64,000 nucleotides of DNA, from NCBI RefSeq assembly GCF_958979055.1, contig NC_084886.1, positions 11,394,654 to 11,458,653 on the forward strand. Reading direction: 5' to 3'. The position numbers were made by a program, and so were the translations under genes. This document shows, piece after piece, positions 33,236 through 46,700 of this stretch (positions are counted from its first letter, which is position 1; the number at the start of each line of letters is the position of its first letter). This stretch comes from Alnus glutinosa (lineage: Eukaryota; Streptophyta; Magnoliopsida; Fagales; Betulaceae). The notes below the pieces were generated by a model. It saw nothing but the letters and a program-made list of their open reading frames with translations, was not told where the DNA came from and made no database searches.

Positions 33236-33847
33236 CTCATTTTCCTAGATCATACTATCTTCAAATTATTAGAATGCATAAAACCTAAAATTCAGGTTTT
33301 GTCTTTAGAAATTTTTTCTGCTCTTTCACCTTTCTGGGAAGAAGTGGCTGACATGGCCACGGTTGGCAAGGTGAAGTTTTGATTGATGGCAAAGTGAGTG
33401 CTTACTATGCATAATGAATGGCAATGCTAGTGACTCAGGAAAAGAAATGGAATGGTTACACCACTTAAGTGTACTAGTTAAGGTGATTCTATTCCCGTTT
33501 GTTGGCAAACTGAAATATGTAAACAGTTGGGCTGAGGATGAGATGCTCAAACCCACATCACATTACTAAATATAGGTGTCCACATCAGCCAAAAAAAAAA
33601 TTATAGGAAGGTTATGTTTGTGGACTAAACTTTTAGAACTTGATCCATATACTCGCAGTGAATTTATCTGAAAATAGTGCAGATGGTAAAGCAGTATCTC
33701 ATTAATAGAAGAAAAGATATTATTGTATATTAAATTGGGTAATGGACAATTATAGAATTTTTTTGAAAAGTTTAGTCAAAGAAAAGAAATATATATTATA
33801 AATGAATAGAAGAATAATTTTATATCGCTTACAAGAACCGAGGTTCT

Positions 33848-36800
33848 TCACTGAAGAAAGTCACGAATTCGAACAGGCCTTTTAACAGCATTTGTAAAAC
33901 CCTGCACAAACATAAGAAATAACGATTTAACCGGGAGCATCCGCTTCAGTTTCTTCATTACTTATTTGCAAACTGTGACCAAAAAAGCTACAGAAATCAA
34001 GACTTCTTTCAAAGGCAGTCACTTGTAGCATCTCCTAACATGTTAAGTCAACAGTACTAGAAAAACAAGTACTAGCTAGCGTAAGGGACAACATCGTGTG
34101 TGCTTGCTTTTCATAGTTTTGGCTGCAAAGCAGCTTGAGAAGATATTGTTTTGCGGAGAAAATGGTAGTTAAATAATATCCTCAACTATAAAATTTAGTA
34201 AGGAGATGAATTCATACCTATATTCTACATTCTCAGTACCAATTTTTACACTTCCATTTGCAATGAAAACTGCCTACATTCCACACTCCTAATCTTATCA
34301 CTCACTAGCCAGTAGCCACGACCACATTCAACTCCCTCACCACTGCATTCAATCCCCCGTTAATTCCTTCAATCAAGCACAGCTTCACCACCAATTAATT
34401 TTCGAAATCCACATCACATCTGAACACCATTTATATCCTTTCCCTTACAACTCCACCGAGCCCCATATTTACCTCCAAAATCATTTAGAATCTCAAAACT
34501 CCACCAATTAATACATTTTTATTAATTTATTTATATTTTATGCAAATTGGGTTTGATCTAAAATTCTGATAAAAAAAAAAAATCACACTTAAAGAAGGAT
34601 AAAGAGGGTCCTTTGTTTGAGCAAAGGAATAAACCTGACTTCTTATCCATTTGTTAACAAAAATAAAAGCTGAAGAAGTTGATGAAAATTCTTTAATTAG
34701 AGGGGGAAAAAAGTGTAACATGCAGCTAGAAGTGATAAAATAAAAAATCAACACAATTGTAGAGCAATGGAGTAATTAACGCGATTCCTTGCTCTACGTC
34801 TACATGTAAATACCCTTGATTCTCTTATGATGGAAACCATGACTCCTTTTTAGTGTAACCACTGCTCGTCTAGTTCTAGTGCAACATATGTGACACAAAC
34901 TCACCGCCAGGTATTTCTACAGTAAGCATATATGAGAGTATGACATTATGTTCATATTTGCATTTGAAAAATAGAGGAACTCAAGTACTAACATTAATCA
35001 TGTACCTCATTAAATTTAAATAGCAGCGGATGCATATCTCTCAAGGTTGCTTCTTTCTTCACAGCAATATCAGTACTCTGAGAACCTTTACTACTCAACT
35101 TCTTAAACCTGGTTTAAAAATGAACAGGATATGTTACAGATAAAGCACAACCTTTTTCTGATTCCCATCCATTATTGCATGCTAACCAGCCATTGATCTT
35201 TTTCCAATGCTAGATACAATAGAGCTATTATTTTTCATGAAAGAATGCATTACTCTACAGATACTATAAAAACTATAGTAAAAGAAGAATGCAATTTCAC
35301 AAAGCATTTGAAAACAACACACAAGCTTGCACTAGAATAACAACCAAAGACTTGTGTCTACATTTGATTTAAAGATTTAAACAGCTAAAGGAACGTACCA
35401 AGATAAACATTAAAAACAAGCTGCCTACAAAATTTTAAGCGATGTGGCAAGGGCTCAACAAAGGCTGTCTTGAAAGGAAATTAGGAAACTCAGACTAACC
35501 AAAAACTCATTTTTTGTTATCTGGATTAAATGAGGTTGTGCTAAATTTGAACAAACCAGTCCCATGACTAACAACAAAGAGATCATAAATATTAATAAAG
35601 AGATAATTTATGTCATAAGATGAATATTGTAGACAAGGATCAATATCCAACCATATATGTGAATGCCATGAAAAGAGATGTTGAAACCTTTAAGGAGGAT
35701 GCAAGAAGCTATGTTTTCATTAGCAAAAAATGGTATTTGCCTCATTAATCATGGTCGCGAAGGTAGCTACCACCATCAGCTTTATACGGCTGAAAAAGCT
35801 GTTGTTTAAAGTTGAGAGGGATGGCACAGATTAGAGGGTGTATTTCTTTTAACCATCTAAATCAGGTTTTTCAATTTCGAATTTCTCACTAAATTTTAGT
35901 AGTGGTGATGATAATAGCTAAGTAAAATAACACATACAATTAAAAAAATGGAAAAATAGAAAAAGTATTAACTTATATTAGTGGTGAAGATAAAGCAACA
36001 GAATAACAAATAGAATTAAAAATTAAAAGTACAGGTTACCTGTCAAAGAAATTTGAGGAACCACTAAAAGAATTTTTCGTATGTCCATGGGATTTTAATT
36101 TCACACTAGCTGTCGTACTTTTGCTGGAACCCAAGTTTGACAAAATTTTGGTGGTACTTGGATTACATTGTGATATATTTAACATATTCTTTTCATTTTT
36201 CATGCTTTTCCCAACACATGCAGGTGCATGATCAGTTTTTGTAGATTGAGCTCTGCTAGCTTCCACCTCTACAAAATCTCGCCTTTCCTTGGTGCATCCA
36301 TCTGTTGAGTGCATGGATCTTCCAATGCTTACTTGTAAGATCTTTTGCTTTTCAACCTGAAATACAAAATTTTTATTATATGGGATTACATTTAGTTTGC
36401 AAATGGCTAGAAGTGCATTAAATTTCAGTTTGGTTTATTGCAAAAGGCAACACCTTTAGAGAGGTGAACTTTTTGTGTTTCAAATAGTTGACCAATTCTT
36501 CCAGAGCTTAGAGAACAACTACTAAAAACTCTTAAGGACATCAGATTTGTTTCAAGTCTAATAAAGCCCCAGACTTGTTATTGGAGTTTCAAAAGAATTC
36601 CATGCCTCAAGGTACACCTTAGATAGGCCTCACATAAGATGCACCTAGATACAGCCATAAAAGCTCAAACTCCTTGGTGTATAACTCAAACAGTTCCCCA
36701 GCCTTAGAACTAATGCCTTCGGTGAGTACATCACTGAAAAAAGACACTGACAGAGTGTGCCACCCGCGTGGGAGGAGAAAATTCTTGTACATACTCCTCA

Positions 36801-37874
36801 ACACAAGAACGGGCATAGGAATTTCCACACCCTTTATGAAGAAGGCTATCTTAAATATGATGGAAGCTATCTCAAATTTTATGGTCCTTCAATTGCTGGG
36901 CACAGATCTATATAATCAAAGTACAATGATTTCTATGCTTAAATCTTAAGGACCATAATAGTTCCCTTGTTGTCCAAGCCAAGGGAGATTCAACTTATTG
37001 TAATTAAGCAATTGAATGAAGCCATTAAGCACAACAAAGATTACATAAATATTAATGAGCAGTCAACTAACTTTCAAGAATATGCATGCCTTGTTCAATT
37101 CAAAAAAAGAAGAATATGCATAACTCACCTCGTGCAACAACACCTGCTTCATAGCTAAAGCAAGTACACAGTGACCAGAACTATAGTCCTGTTTAATTGT
37201 TAGAAAAAGATATTCAGACCAGAATTATGAAAAATTAAGAAACAGATAACATGCAATGAATTGTAAACTTTTTTTGGGTAAGCAACCCAAACCTTGAAGT
37301 TAATAAAGTCGTTAATTGGAGGATTGAAAGAAAGTGATGAGGTATCTGACACAGCTTCATGTCTTGGGTTATTGGGCAGAAGATCAGATTTAACACTCTT
37401 ATATGTTATAGAGTAGGATACCATTGTGCTAACCAGCTGAGTCAGATCATTCTTCTCTCTTTCTGACAGTAATTGTAATGCCACCTGAGAGGGACATCAG
37501 ACCATATGAGAAACCTTAGTGATATGCAGCAGCACAATTCTCCATAATTCTTAAAATAGTGAAAGATAATAAGATATATAAGACACAGATGCACTCATGC
37601 AGAAAAATAGATGCTTATCAAGTAAATACAAAGTAACAATTATGAAAGAATAATTCAACAGTTTATCATGCCTTTTTGTAAGAGAAAACAGACACCGATA
37701 ACGTGAATTAGCGCAAGCTTGACAGAAGTATGGGCAATGCAAGGAAAATAATGTACAACACATTTGCTTCAAAAATTCTGTCACCATCCCACTTTACCAC
37801 AAAAAATTTAGCAAGGCAATTATTACACTATCAAAGTGTCAAGAACATAAAAAACTAACATCAAAAGGGAAAAG

Positions 37875-37946
<72 letters not shown>

Positions 37947-40900
37947 TATCTGTCTAACTACAATTAGGAATGAGGTTGAAAGCCTATTTCTTATAAGGTG
38001 AACAAATGTTCAATCATCATCCAAGTTACATGAAGAAATTATTGGTGGCCATTATGTTCAGAGGAACTTAACTACAATGCCCCCCCCCCCCCCCCCCCCC
38101 CCCCCAGGTCCTCCACCTCTCTCTCTCTCTTTCTACATGTCTGTGAGTGTGTGCACATCTGCCTTTTGGACAATAAGCTTCAAGCAGAAGCAACTACTCA
38201 TTTTGGCAATTGACATATACGCTTGTCAGCATTTTCATAATGAAACATAATCGTGACCCATAATTAAACTGTTTAAGAATAAGTAGATAACAAAAAATGG
38301 TCCTCCAATTCATATCTATTACAAAAAGGAAAAAATCTTAAAAGGGAAGACCGATAGGAACAAGGAAATAAAGGGGAAAAGAAAAACATGGAAGATGAAA
38401 AAGAGAGCAGGAGCAAGACATACATGTTATATTGACCAAGAAGAGTATAATCTAGGTTACCTCTCAGGCTCTCCCTGCTCTCAGCCCAAGTCCCACTTTG
38501 TAAAGACTAAAACACAAAAGAATATGCGAAAAGATGCATAGTACAACAAAACCATATATTTCATAACACCGTTATGATAAAACAACTCTGCGGTGTAATC
38601 AACTGTAATCAATAGTAAGAAATTATCACAGAAGAAGATAAAAGTGTATCATATGATTGAAAAGACAATCCATGAACATGTTTACACTCAATTGGGAAAA
38701 TGAATCAAATAAACTATATGCAAGTATAAGGACCTTCAGATATCGGTTTGCTTCCTTTGTGCACTACTTTTTTTCCACAACAATGAAGTAAAGATTTTTT
38801 TCAAAAGATGGAGTGCATTTTGCAAAGAGGAACAAGTCCCACATCAGTTGGAAACAAGAAGAGAGGGAGCTTTGGCCATCTATAAGGCTACTGTCTTCAC
38901 CCCTTCAAAGGAAAGCAGCCAACACTGTGTGGTTTACAGAAGGCTACACCTAATATGATTCTCACATGTAGTATAATTTACAAAAAGTAAGGTACCGTCT
39001 GTCCTTGATGTAGAAAACCATTTATAACTTTCATGGATGGCTGTTCACCTCAGGTGCCCACAATAAATCAGGGTACAGAGAGTTCCAAGAGGCTACTTTT
39101 GATTTGTAGAGGGGTCAGTCAAAGGGATTACCCTCTTCAAAACACACCATTGTCATTCCAACATGGATGTGGCACCGTGGGAAGGTGCATGCCTTCCAGA
39201 TGTCTGCATCTAATAGAATACATCACATCATGGTCAAGTCAAAATGCTGTTGTTTTTCCACTACACCTTTCTCTGCACTAAAAGCTAACTAGGTTTGAAA
39301 ATAATTGAATCTTAATCATAAATCTTCAACTCAAAGTGCATGCCAGGCATTAAAAACAAATGTAATATTAAGCGCAAACAGAAAAGGCTAAATATATAGA
39401 ACTTTCACAAAAAACTCAATACATAAGTTTTGTTCAAGTGAATCATACTGTGCTAATTCCTATCAGAACAACCGTCATGGTTGTAAAAAATTACTGAACC
39501 AAGAGATAATAATAAGTAGTGGAGCATTTATCTGTTTTCTAGTGGATGCAATTGATAACTAATTGCAAACGTTATATAAGGACAGGATAAGAAAAAAGGA
39601 AAAGATGTGGGTATGTTACCGGCCGTAGAGTTGGTGGTGACAGAATGTGCAATAATGGAGAAATCAAGTCTTCTACAAAGGACTTAGTTGAGAGATGCCT
39701 TGAAATATATGGTGGAATTTTGTAGTGCCAAGACTTTAAAGTCTCCATCTTTTCCAGCCACATTGTTCGGGACCTGAAGGTTTGTAGAGATGCAATAGTA
39801 AGAAATGGTAAAGGCTTAACATCTCAAATCAGGTTGTAGAATAGACAGAGAGACCTTTGATACGACTTAGGCCATTCAATGTTTGGTCTTTGAACTTGGG
39901 CTACTAGATGATGTACAGTGATTGCACTAGGAGGCAAATAAACTGCAGCAAAGAGAGAATGGGGTAACAAATGTATAATTGAAATTATCATAGTGGAAGC
40001 AACAAATGATAGATACTGCATATCTTTACCAAGAAGAGACATCTTCTGTGTACGCAAGATATATTGGTGCATCAGATCAGAAACACCAAGGCTATTTAAG
40101 CACTTGACCTTCACATAACATCAGTACAAAAAGTCATATTTCTTGTTGTAAAAACAGATTCAGTAAAAGCTGACTATTCAATACAGACATATCAAGTAAC
40201 CATCTATAATTAGTAAGTAAGGCTTACAGTCTTTTGCATCACTGGATCATGATAACGGAGATGCAAAATGTTTTCATGGATCCCATCCAATATCAAATCA
40301 TAGTCACCACTGCATATCCATAGACCACTTAAGCAAGATGGTTTACGTTTTAACTCATAATATAAAAAATAAGGTTGACAGGAACTTGCTACGTACCGGT
40401 TAGATATGAGGGAGTGCAAAATGTCAAACTCATTGGGCATACTGCTGGAATTATTGTCAGATTTTATTTCCCGCTTCTTTTTTCTCCTTTGGAAAATCTA
40501 AAGATAGTAGCATCCTCAAATTAAAAAATAAAATAAAAAATAAAAAAAAAAAAGTTGGAATGAATGATAAGTAGCTACAAAACATGTTATGAATTTACTT
40601 CTCTGACTTACCTCCTTCCATATATCAAAAGCACTTTTTGACATGTCCTTTCGACCAACTACTTGAGAACTGATTTCCAACTGGAAGACAGTGAAACATG
40701 CTGGTAAATCGAAACAGTACAAGCAATTTATATCTACAATCAGCACAACCATCCCAAAAGAGAACCTAAATTTTAGGATTTCTTTTAAGGGGAAACTACA
40801 CTTTACGCCTCCCCCCCCTCCCCCCCAAACTACCATTCAATTTGCAACGTACTTTGCTTAACTACGAAAGGCGTTGCAATGTCCCCCTTTTGCACCCCAA

Positions 40901-43699
40901 ATGACAAAAAAACCCTGTATAAGATAAAATTTTAAAAAAAAATTAAATTAAAAAAAGGGAAGAAAGGCGAATTTTTTTTTTAAAGTCACCCACAACTGGC
41001 CATGGATTTGCCGTGGGTCATGGCATTTTTTGGCTTTTGTTTTCTTTGGAATTTTTTTTTTCTTCCTGAATTTTTTCTTTTCTTTTTCCCTAAATTTTGT
41101 CCCCCTTTTCATTTTCTGAATTTTTTCCTTTTTTTTTTGCCTTTTTTTTCTGAAATTTTTGGAATTTTTTTTATCTTATGCAAGGCATATTTGTCATTTT
41201 GGGTCGCAAAGGGGGACACTGCAACCCCTTTGGTAATTAAGCATGGTACATTACAAAAATTGAAAGTTTAGGGAGACATTAAAAATTGAATGGTAGTTTG
41301 AGGGAGGTAAGTATAGTTTCCCCTTTTATGAACGAGGCAAAGTCTAGCCAAACCCTCTATTACCATGGCAGACTAGTTTTAGAGGAGCAAGACCATATTA
41401 AGTTCTTACCACACTGAGGGTTTCATTCCTTTTGTTGAGGAACTGAAGAGTATTCAAGCATGAGCGTATATCACATTCTGTTAGATGAAAACAAGAATGC
41501 TGGAAATGTTAGGGATAGAACTTCGGACTCAAACCGGGGAAAGACAAATAATACACCAAGCATATCTGACATCAAAAAGTTGTTTTTTAGTTTTGGCACT
41601 ATGAATATCTTGATTGATCAAATAGGATAATTTGGGCTCTCAAAAGGAAAAAGAAAAAAGAAAAAAAAGGAGATATGACTCACCCGTGTATTCTGCAAGT
41701 GCAGTAAGTGCAATGGAACTCGTTTTCATTCCCTCCTTGTTACATATATATTTGAGCCTATAATATCCATATTAGAAAATATTCATAAATCTCAGAAGAA
41801 AAAGACATGACACTTATCAAAAGAATAATTAGAGATGTTTTGGTGCTAACTGGTTCTAATATGGAAAAATAAAGTTTTAAATGCAATATGAAAGAAATCT
41901 CTCAAATTAGTGGTCACATGAAGTAACATGATTCATATAATAGTGAAAAATATGTGGTTAATAGTGAAAAATATATACCTAGCAAAACTAAACATAAGTC
42001 TAATTATTTTTATCTAAAGAAGGTAACCCGCACTCTTCAGTAAACTAAACATAGAATCCAAAAAAGTTAAGGCACAAAATCATTAGAGGTGTCATAAGAT
42101 CACTAGACTCTAACATATAAAATATTAGGCAATTAAGAAACATAATCATAAAGTGAGTATAGTTGAACTAGAGATGTTAAGATAAATGAGTGTAAGAGCA
42201 AGGAAGATTGTAACACTCTAGTCCCATATTGAGAAGAATATGACAAGATGAGTAACCCACATAGAGAGTGAGTAGTTTATAAGAGATGGTTATGGGTGCT
42301 AAATCTCACATTTGCTAGGTAAAACTGGGCTTTATAAGTGATTCTAGGGAAGTTCCAAATTGATTAGTCTTTTTGAGGTGATAGCGCAGATGTGACTAGT
42401 AATTTTCCTTGAGTAATTACAAAAATGGTATCAGAACCACCTAGTAATGCCATGTGGTACTGTTAACACCGTATGACGTAGCCCTGATGAGGATGTCAAG
42501 GGTTTAAGGGGGAGAGTTTGTACCACCCTGGTTCTATATTGAGAAGAATACAGGAAGATGAGTAACCCATATAGAGAGTGAGTGGTTTATAAGAAATACT
42601 CATGGGTGCTAAGTCCCATGTTACTTACTTACTAGGTGAAACTTGGTTTTATAAGTAATTCTAAGGAAGCTCTAAATTGACTAGTCATTTTGTAGTGATA
42701 GTGATAGCGCAAATGTGGCTAGCGCTTTTCCCTGAGTCATTCCAAAGATAGTTGTACAAAAGTTAAGGTAGCACAAATTAGAGATAAGATGAGGGAAAGC
42801 CATTGAAGGTGATTTAGAGGGTGTTTGGCAAACATTTCCAACTCCCTCTCTATTTTTTTCACTTCTCCCAAAAAAGTTAAATCCAAAACATTCTCTCTTT
42901 TTCACTTTTTATATCACATCAATAATTTTTTATTACTATTCAAATAAAAAAAACCCACTACAAAACAAAACTTTTTCATTTTTCTATAAAACAATTCCAA
43001 ACTTTTTTATACTTTATATCACGTCAATCACTTTTTACTACTATTCAAACAAAAATTCCACAATCACAAATGTTTGCCAAACATGCTCTTAGTCATGTGC
43101 AACCAATACAAATGCATCGATGTGAAAGAGTGATTTGGTTCAAATTTAAGGAATAAAAAGGACTAAGGGAGATAAAAATAACACAAATAGAAGTGATGAG
43201 AAGGAACGTGACATGAGCATCAAAACAGATAAATGGCCTTAGATAGTGTTAAATGGCAAAACATGATTCATGTAGCCAATTCCTAATTGGTTAGGTTTAA
43301 GCCTACTTAAGGGTGCTAAATATAAAGTAAGAAAGCCATAAAGTATACAGGTGATATTACAATACCACAACAAACAATGATTTAGGTAGATCATCACCTG
43401 CTTGCTACACGACTAACTGTTGGTTGAACAAATACATGAACCCTGTAAGAAAGCAAGTATACATCATCAACAAAATAATCTTAAACACTTAAAAACTCCA
43501 AATATATGACTTTTTTATTGAAGTCCCATTATGGGATTATGTATAAAGTGGAACAATATAATTTTAGTATCATTTGCAAATGGAACAACAAAAGTCCAAG
43601 AAAAGCACAACAAATATGCACAGCAATAAGCACAAGTATTAAAACCAAATCACGACATCATTTAGAACTAGTTGATATTGATACTATTCCTATGAGAAT

Positions 43700-43734
<35 letters not shown>

Positions 43735-46700
43735 TGTGTGTGTCCTAGAATGAATTGATTAGGTAAGATATCAAGCTTAAATATTTGTACCAACAAAAAC
43801 ATCATCTATGTTTTAAATAGATTATCAATCAACTAAAACCATATTCAAATCTCGAAATTTTTTACCAAACCCTTATGAAAAACTAGGAATGTAATGGAAC
43901 ACTTTGAACCTTGCCTAGCCCTAATCAGAAACTAGAACTGCAAAAGGAACCTACAACTTAGAGCTTTCCTTACATCTATCACTATAGTTCACCAAAATAG
44001 TTCCACACAATATACAACCTAGAGCATTAAATATTCAAAAGAAATATCAAATCAGCTTACAAGCAAGTGAAGGGATTTGTAATAGGAGGCAATGCCAAAT
44101 TGATCGCATAAACACTCAAGGAAGCTTTTGTGAATAACTGTAGATATAGTCAAATAAATTTAACAGTTTCAATAGAGCTGGTTAACAGCCTTAGGCCGCA
44201 ACTCATATAAAGATCACTGGGTATAAAAGTAAGTATGGTTTTTCTATTTAACTTTAATTGCTATAAGGCCCTTAATGTGGGATATTCTACAAAATCGATG
44301 CAATTAGGGCAAAAATACTCAATCAAGATGACCCAACCTCTCATCAACTCTCTCTTCCTTCTCTTCTTAAATCCCGTGTGTTTATGATAAAACCCAAGAT
44401 TTTATCTACATTGTTCATACCTTTAGATCTTAAACATCTACCTATAAATGATGCTACAAAAGACAGAGCAACTTGCATGTTCTATTTGAGAATTTGATTA
44501 ATGTACTAGACCAAAGAAAGCAAATGTTTGCAAACAATCCCGTGTAACTTTTTTTTGATAAGTAATTGACAATATCATTAAAAGCATAAGGCACCCCTAA
44601 GTACACAGGGAGTATACAAAAAGAAACACTTAACTACAAGAAGCAAAAAGAATAAGGAAAACACCATAACCAATCGACAAAGGAGTTATATAAGTAACTG
44701 TCCACAGATACAAGTTCTAAAGAAACTTTGTTGTGCATAACATTCTAATTAATAGCAACAGAAACTTACTTTGCTACTTGACGCAATGTTCTCAGGGCAG
44801 GTGCATATAGGTCATTACATATGCAAATCACCTACAAAGAAAACCCAATATGACTATGGTTGTGACAAATATTTAGCAAACGATGTATGACCCTCTCAAA
44901 CTCACAGGTCTTGACAGTGAAGCAGTTTTACGCCCCTTCTTTGAGGATTTCTTTCCTGATTGTTCTTCTTTAGCAATGTTTTCCTTCGCCACATCAGACT
45001 TCTTTTCAGCAGACACCTACAAGAACAATATGTAATTTAGATTGGAGAATAAAAAAATAATGCAAGACAAGTAAATGAACCAGCATGGTCTAATTTGTAA
45101 GGTGCTCAGTCCAATGATAAGAGAGAGCCCCAGTTGAAAAGACCAAGTTAAAAGGAAAATAATCTCTAAATGTATCATCTACAACTGTGATGCAGTTACA
45201 GATCCTAAATTCAACCCTTGATTTTAACAAGCTGAGGTCCTAACACTCATGAAATTGAAAGGAAGAAAAAAAATTTTTAGGGGTAATTACCTTTTCCCCC
45301 CATAAACTACCGGCCATTATCAACATACCACTACGAACTGAGACCTCAACCAAAAGAGAGTATGCAACTACCATTTTTTTACCTTTACCCCCCTTTCGTC
45401 AGTCAAATTTATGAAAAGACTCAAATACCCTAACTCAAGTTTCAAATTTACATATAATACCTTAAAATTAAACAATTAAAAAAAAAAAGGGAGGAAAAGG
45501 AAAAGTGGCAGCCACTCCCTCTATTTTTCCTTTTTTTTTTTTAAATAAAAAAAAAATATTTTTTTTTTTATTAAATTACTGTTTGAGGGTATTTCTGTCT
45601 TAAACAAAATTTAACGTCTAAAAATCGAATATTCCGTCCAATTTAACGAGATTCTCTAACGGAACGGGGGTAAATGTACAAAAATGGTAGTTGCATGCTC
45701 TTTTTTGGTCGAGGTGTTAGTTCATGGTGGCATATTGACAATGGCCGGTAGTTCATGAGGGGAAAAGGTAATTACCCCGAAATTTTAAAAAGGAACTTGA
45801 ATCAAAATGGATAAACAGGACTTAGTTGCTAAACTCATTGAATCCTGCATCCAAGTCTTGAAAACCTAGGTTAAGAGTATAAGCTAATAAGATAAATTAA
45901 GATTTTCTTAACTTATAGTTTTACATAGTTAGAACAGTTTTTAGGTATGTTGCATAACGGTACAATTTGTTCATGTCTGACTTTGTTTGCACCATACAAT
46001 GTTGTAATGGTGCTCAAGCAGTACAAAAACAAGTTTTCCTTTTGTTCTTAGATATGTTGGTAATGGTGAACATTATTTAGAAATGACCAAGCAAATTAAT
46101 ACATAGTCCTAGTACAAATTTCCCAAAAGAAAAGGGCTCTAATGATAGGAAACCATATAAAGTACCATCTTTAAAAGAACTTCCACAGCACCCTTGCCAT
46201 CACCAAGAGCTCCATCTATTTCATCAATCACCTATAGAAAACAAAGTCAAATTTATCATCAGAAGCCATAGTGACAGAATCAAGTATAGAAACATTGGAA
46301 AATAAAAACCAACCAAACACTTAGGCCTTGAGTCGGCCATGACAGAATTCATCTGGACCACATCAAGAATTTTAGCTTCGATTGTTGATGATGACCGGTC
46401 ATCACTAGCATTAACCTACACAGCAACAAAATCTTATAGAACATTAAAAAGAAGAGAGAGAGAGAGAGAGAGTGAAACTCCAAATACAAGATCCTAGAAC
46501 AAATTTAAAATGTAAAAATAATAAATTGAAAGAAAAATGAGAAACTACACTTACTCCTCAAACTTCCATGCAATTTGCAATGTCACCCCTAAACTTACAA
46601 TTTTTGCAGCGTACCCTGCTTAACTACCGAAGGGGTTGCAATGTCTCTCATTCGTTAAGATTTTTTGTTAAATCCTAGCAGAGGGGTATAATGGACATTT

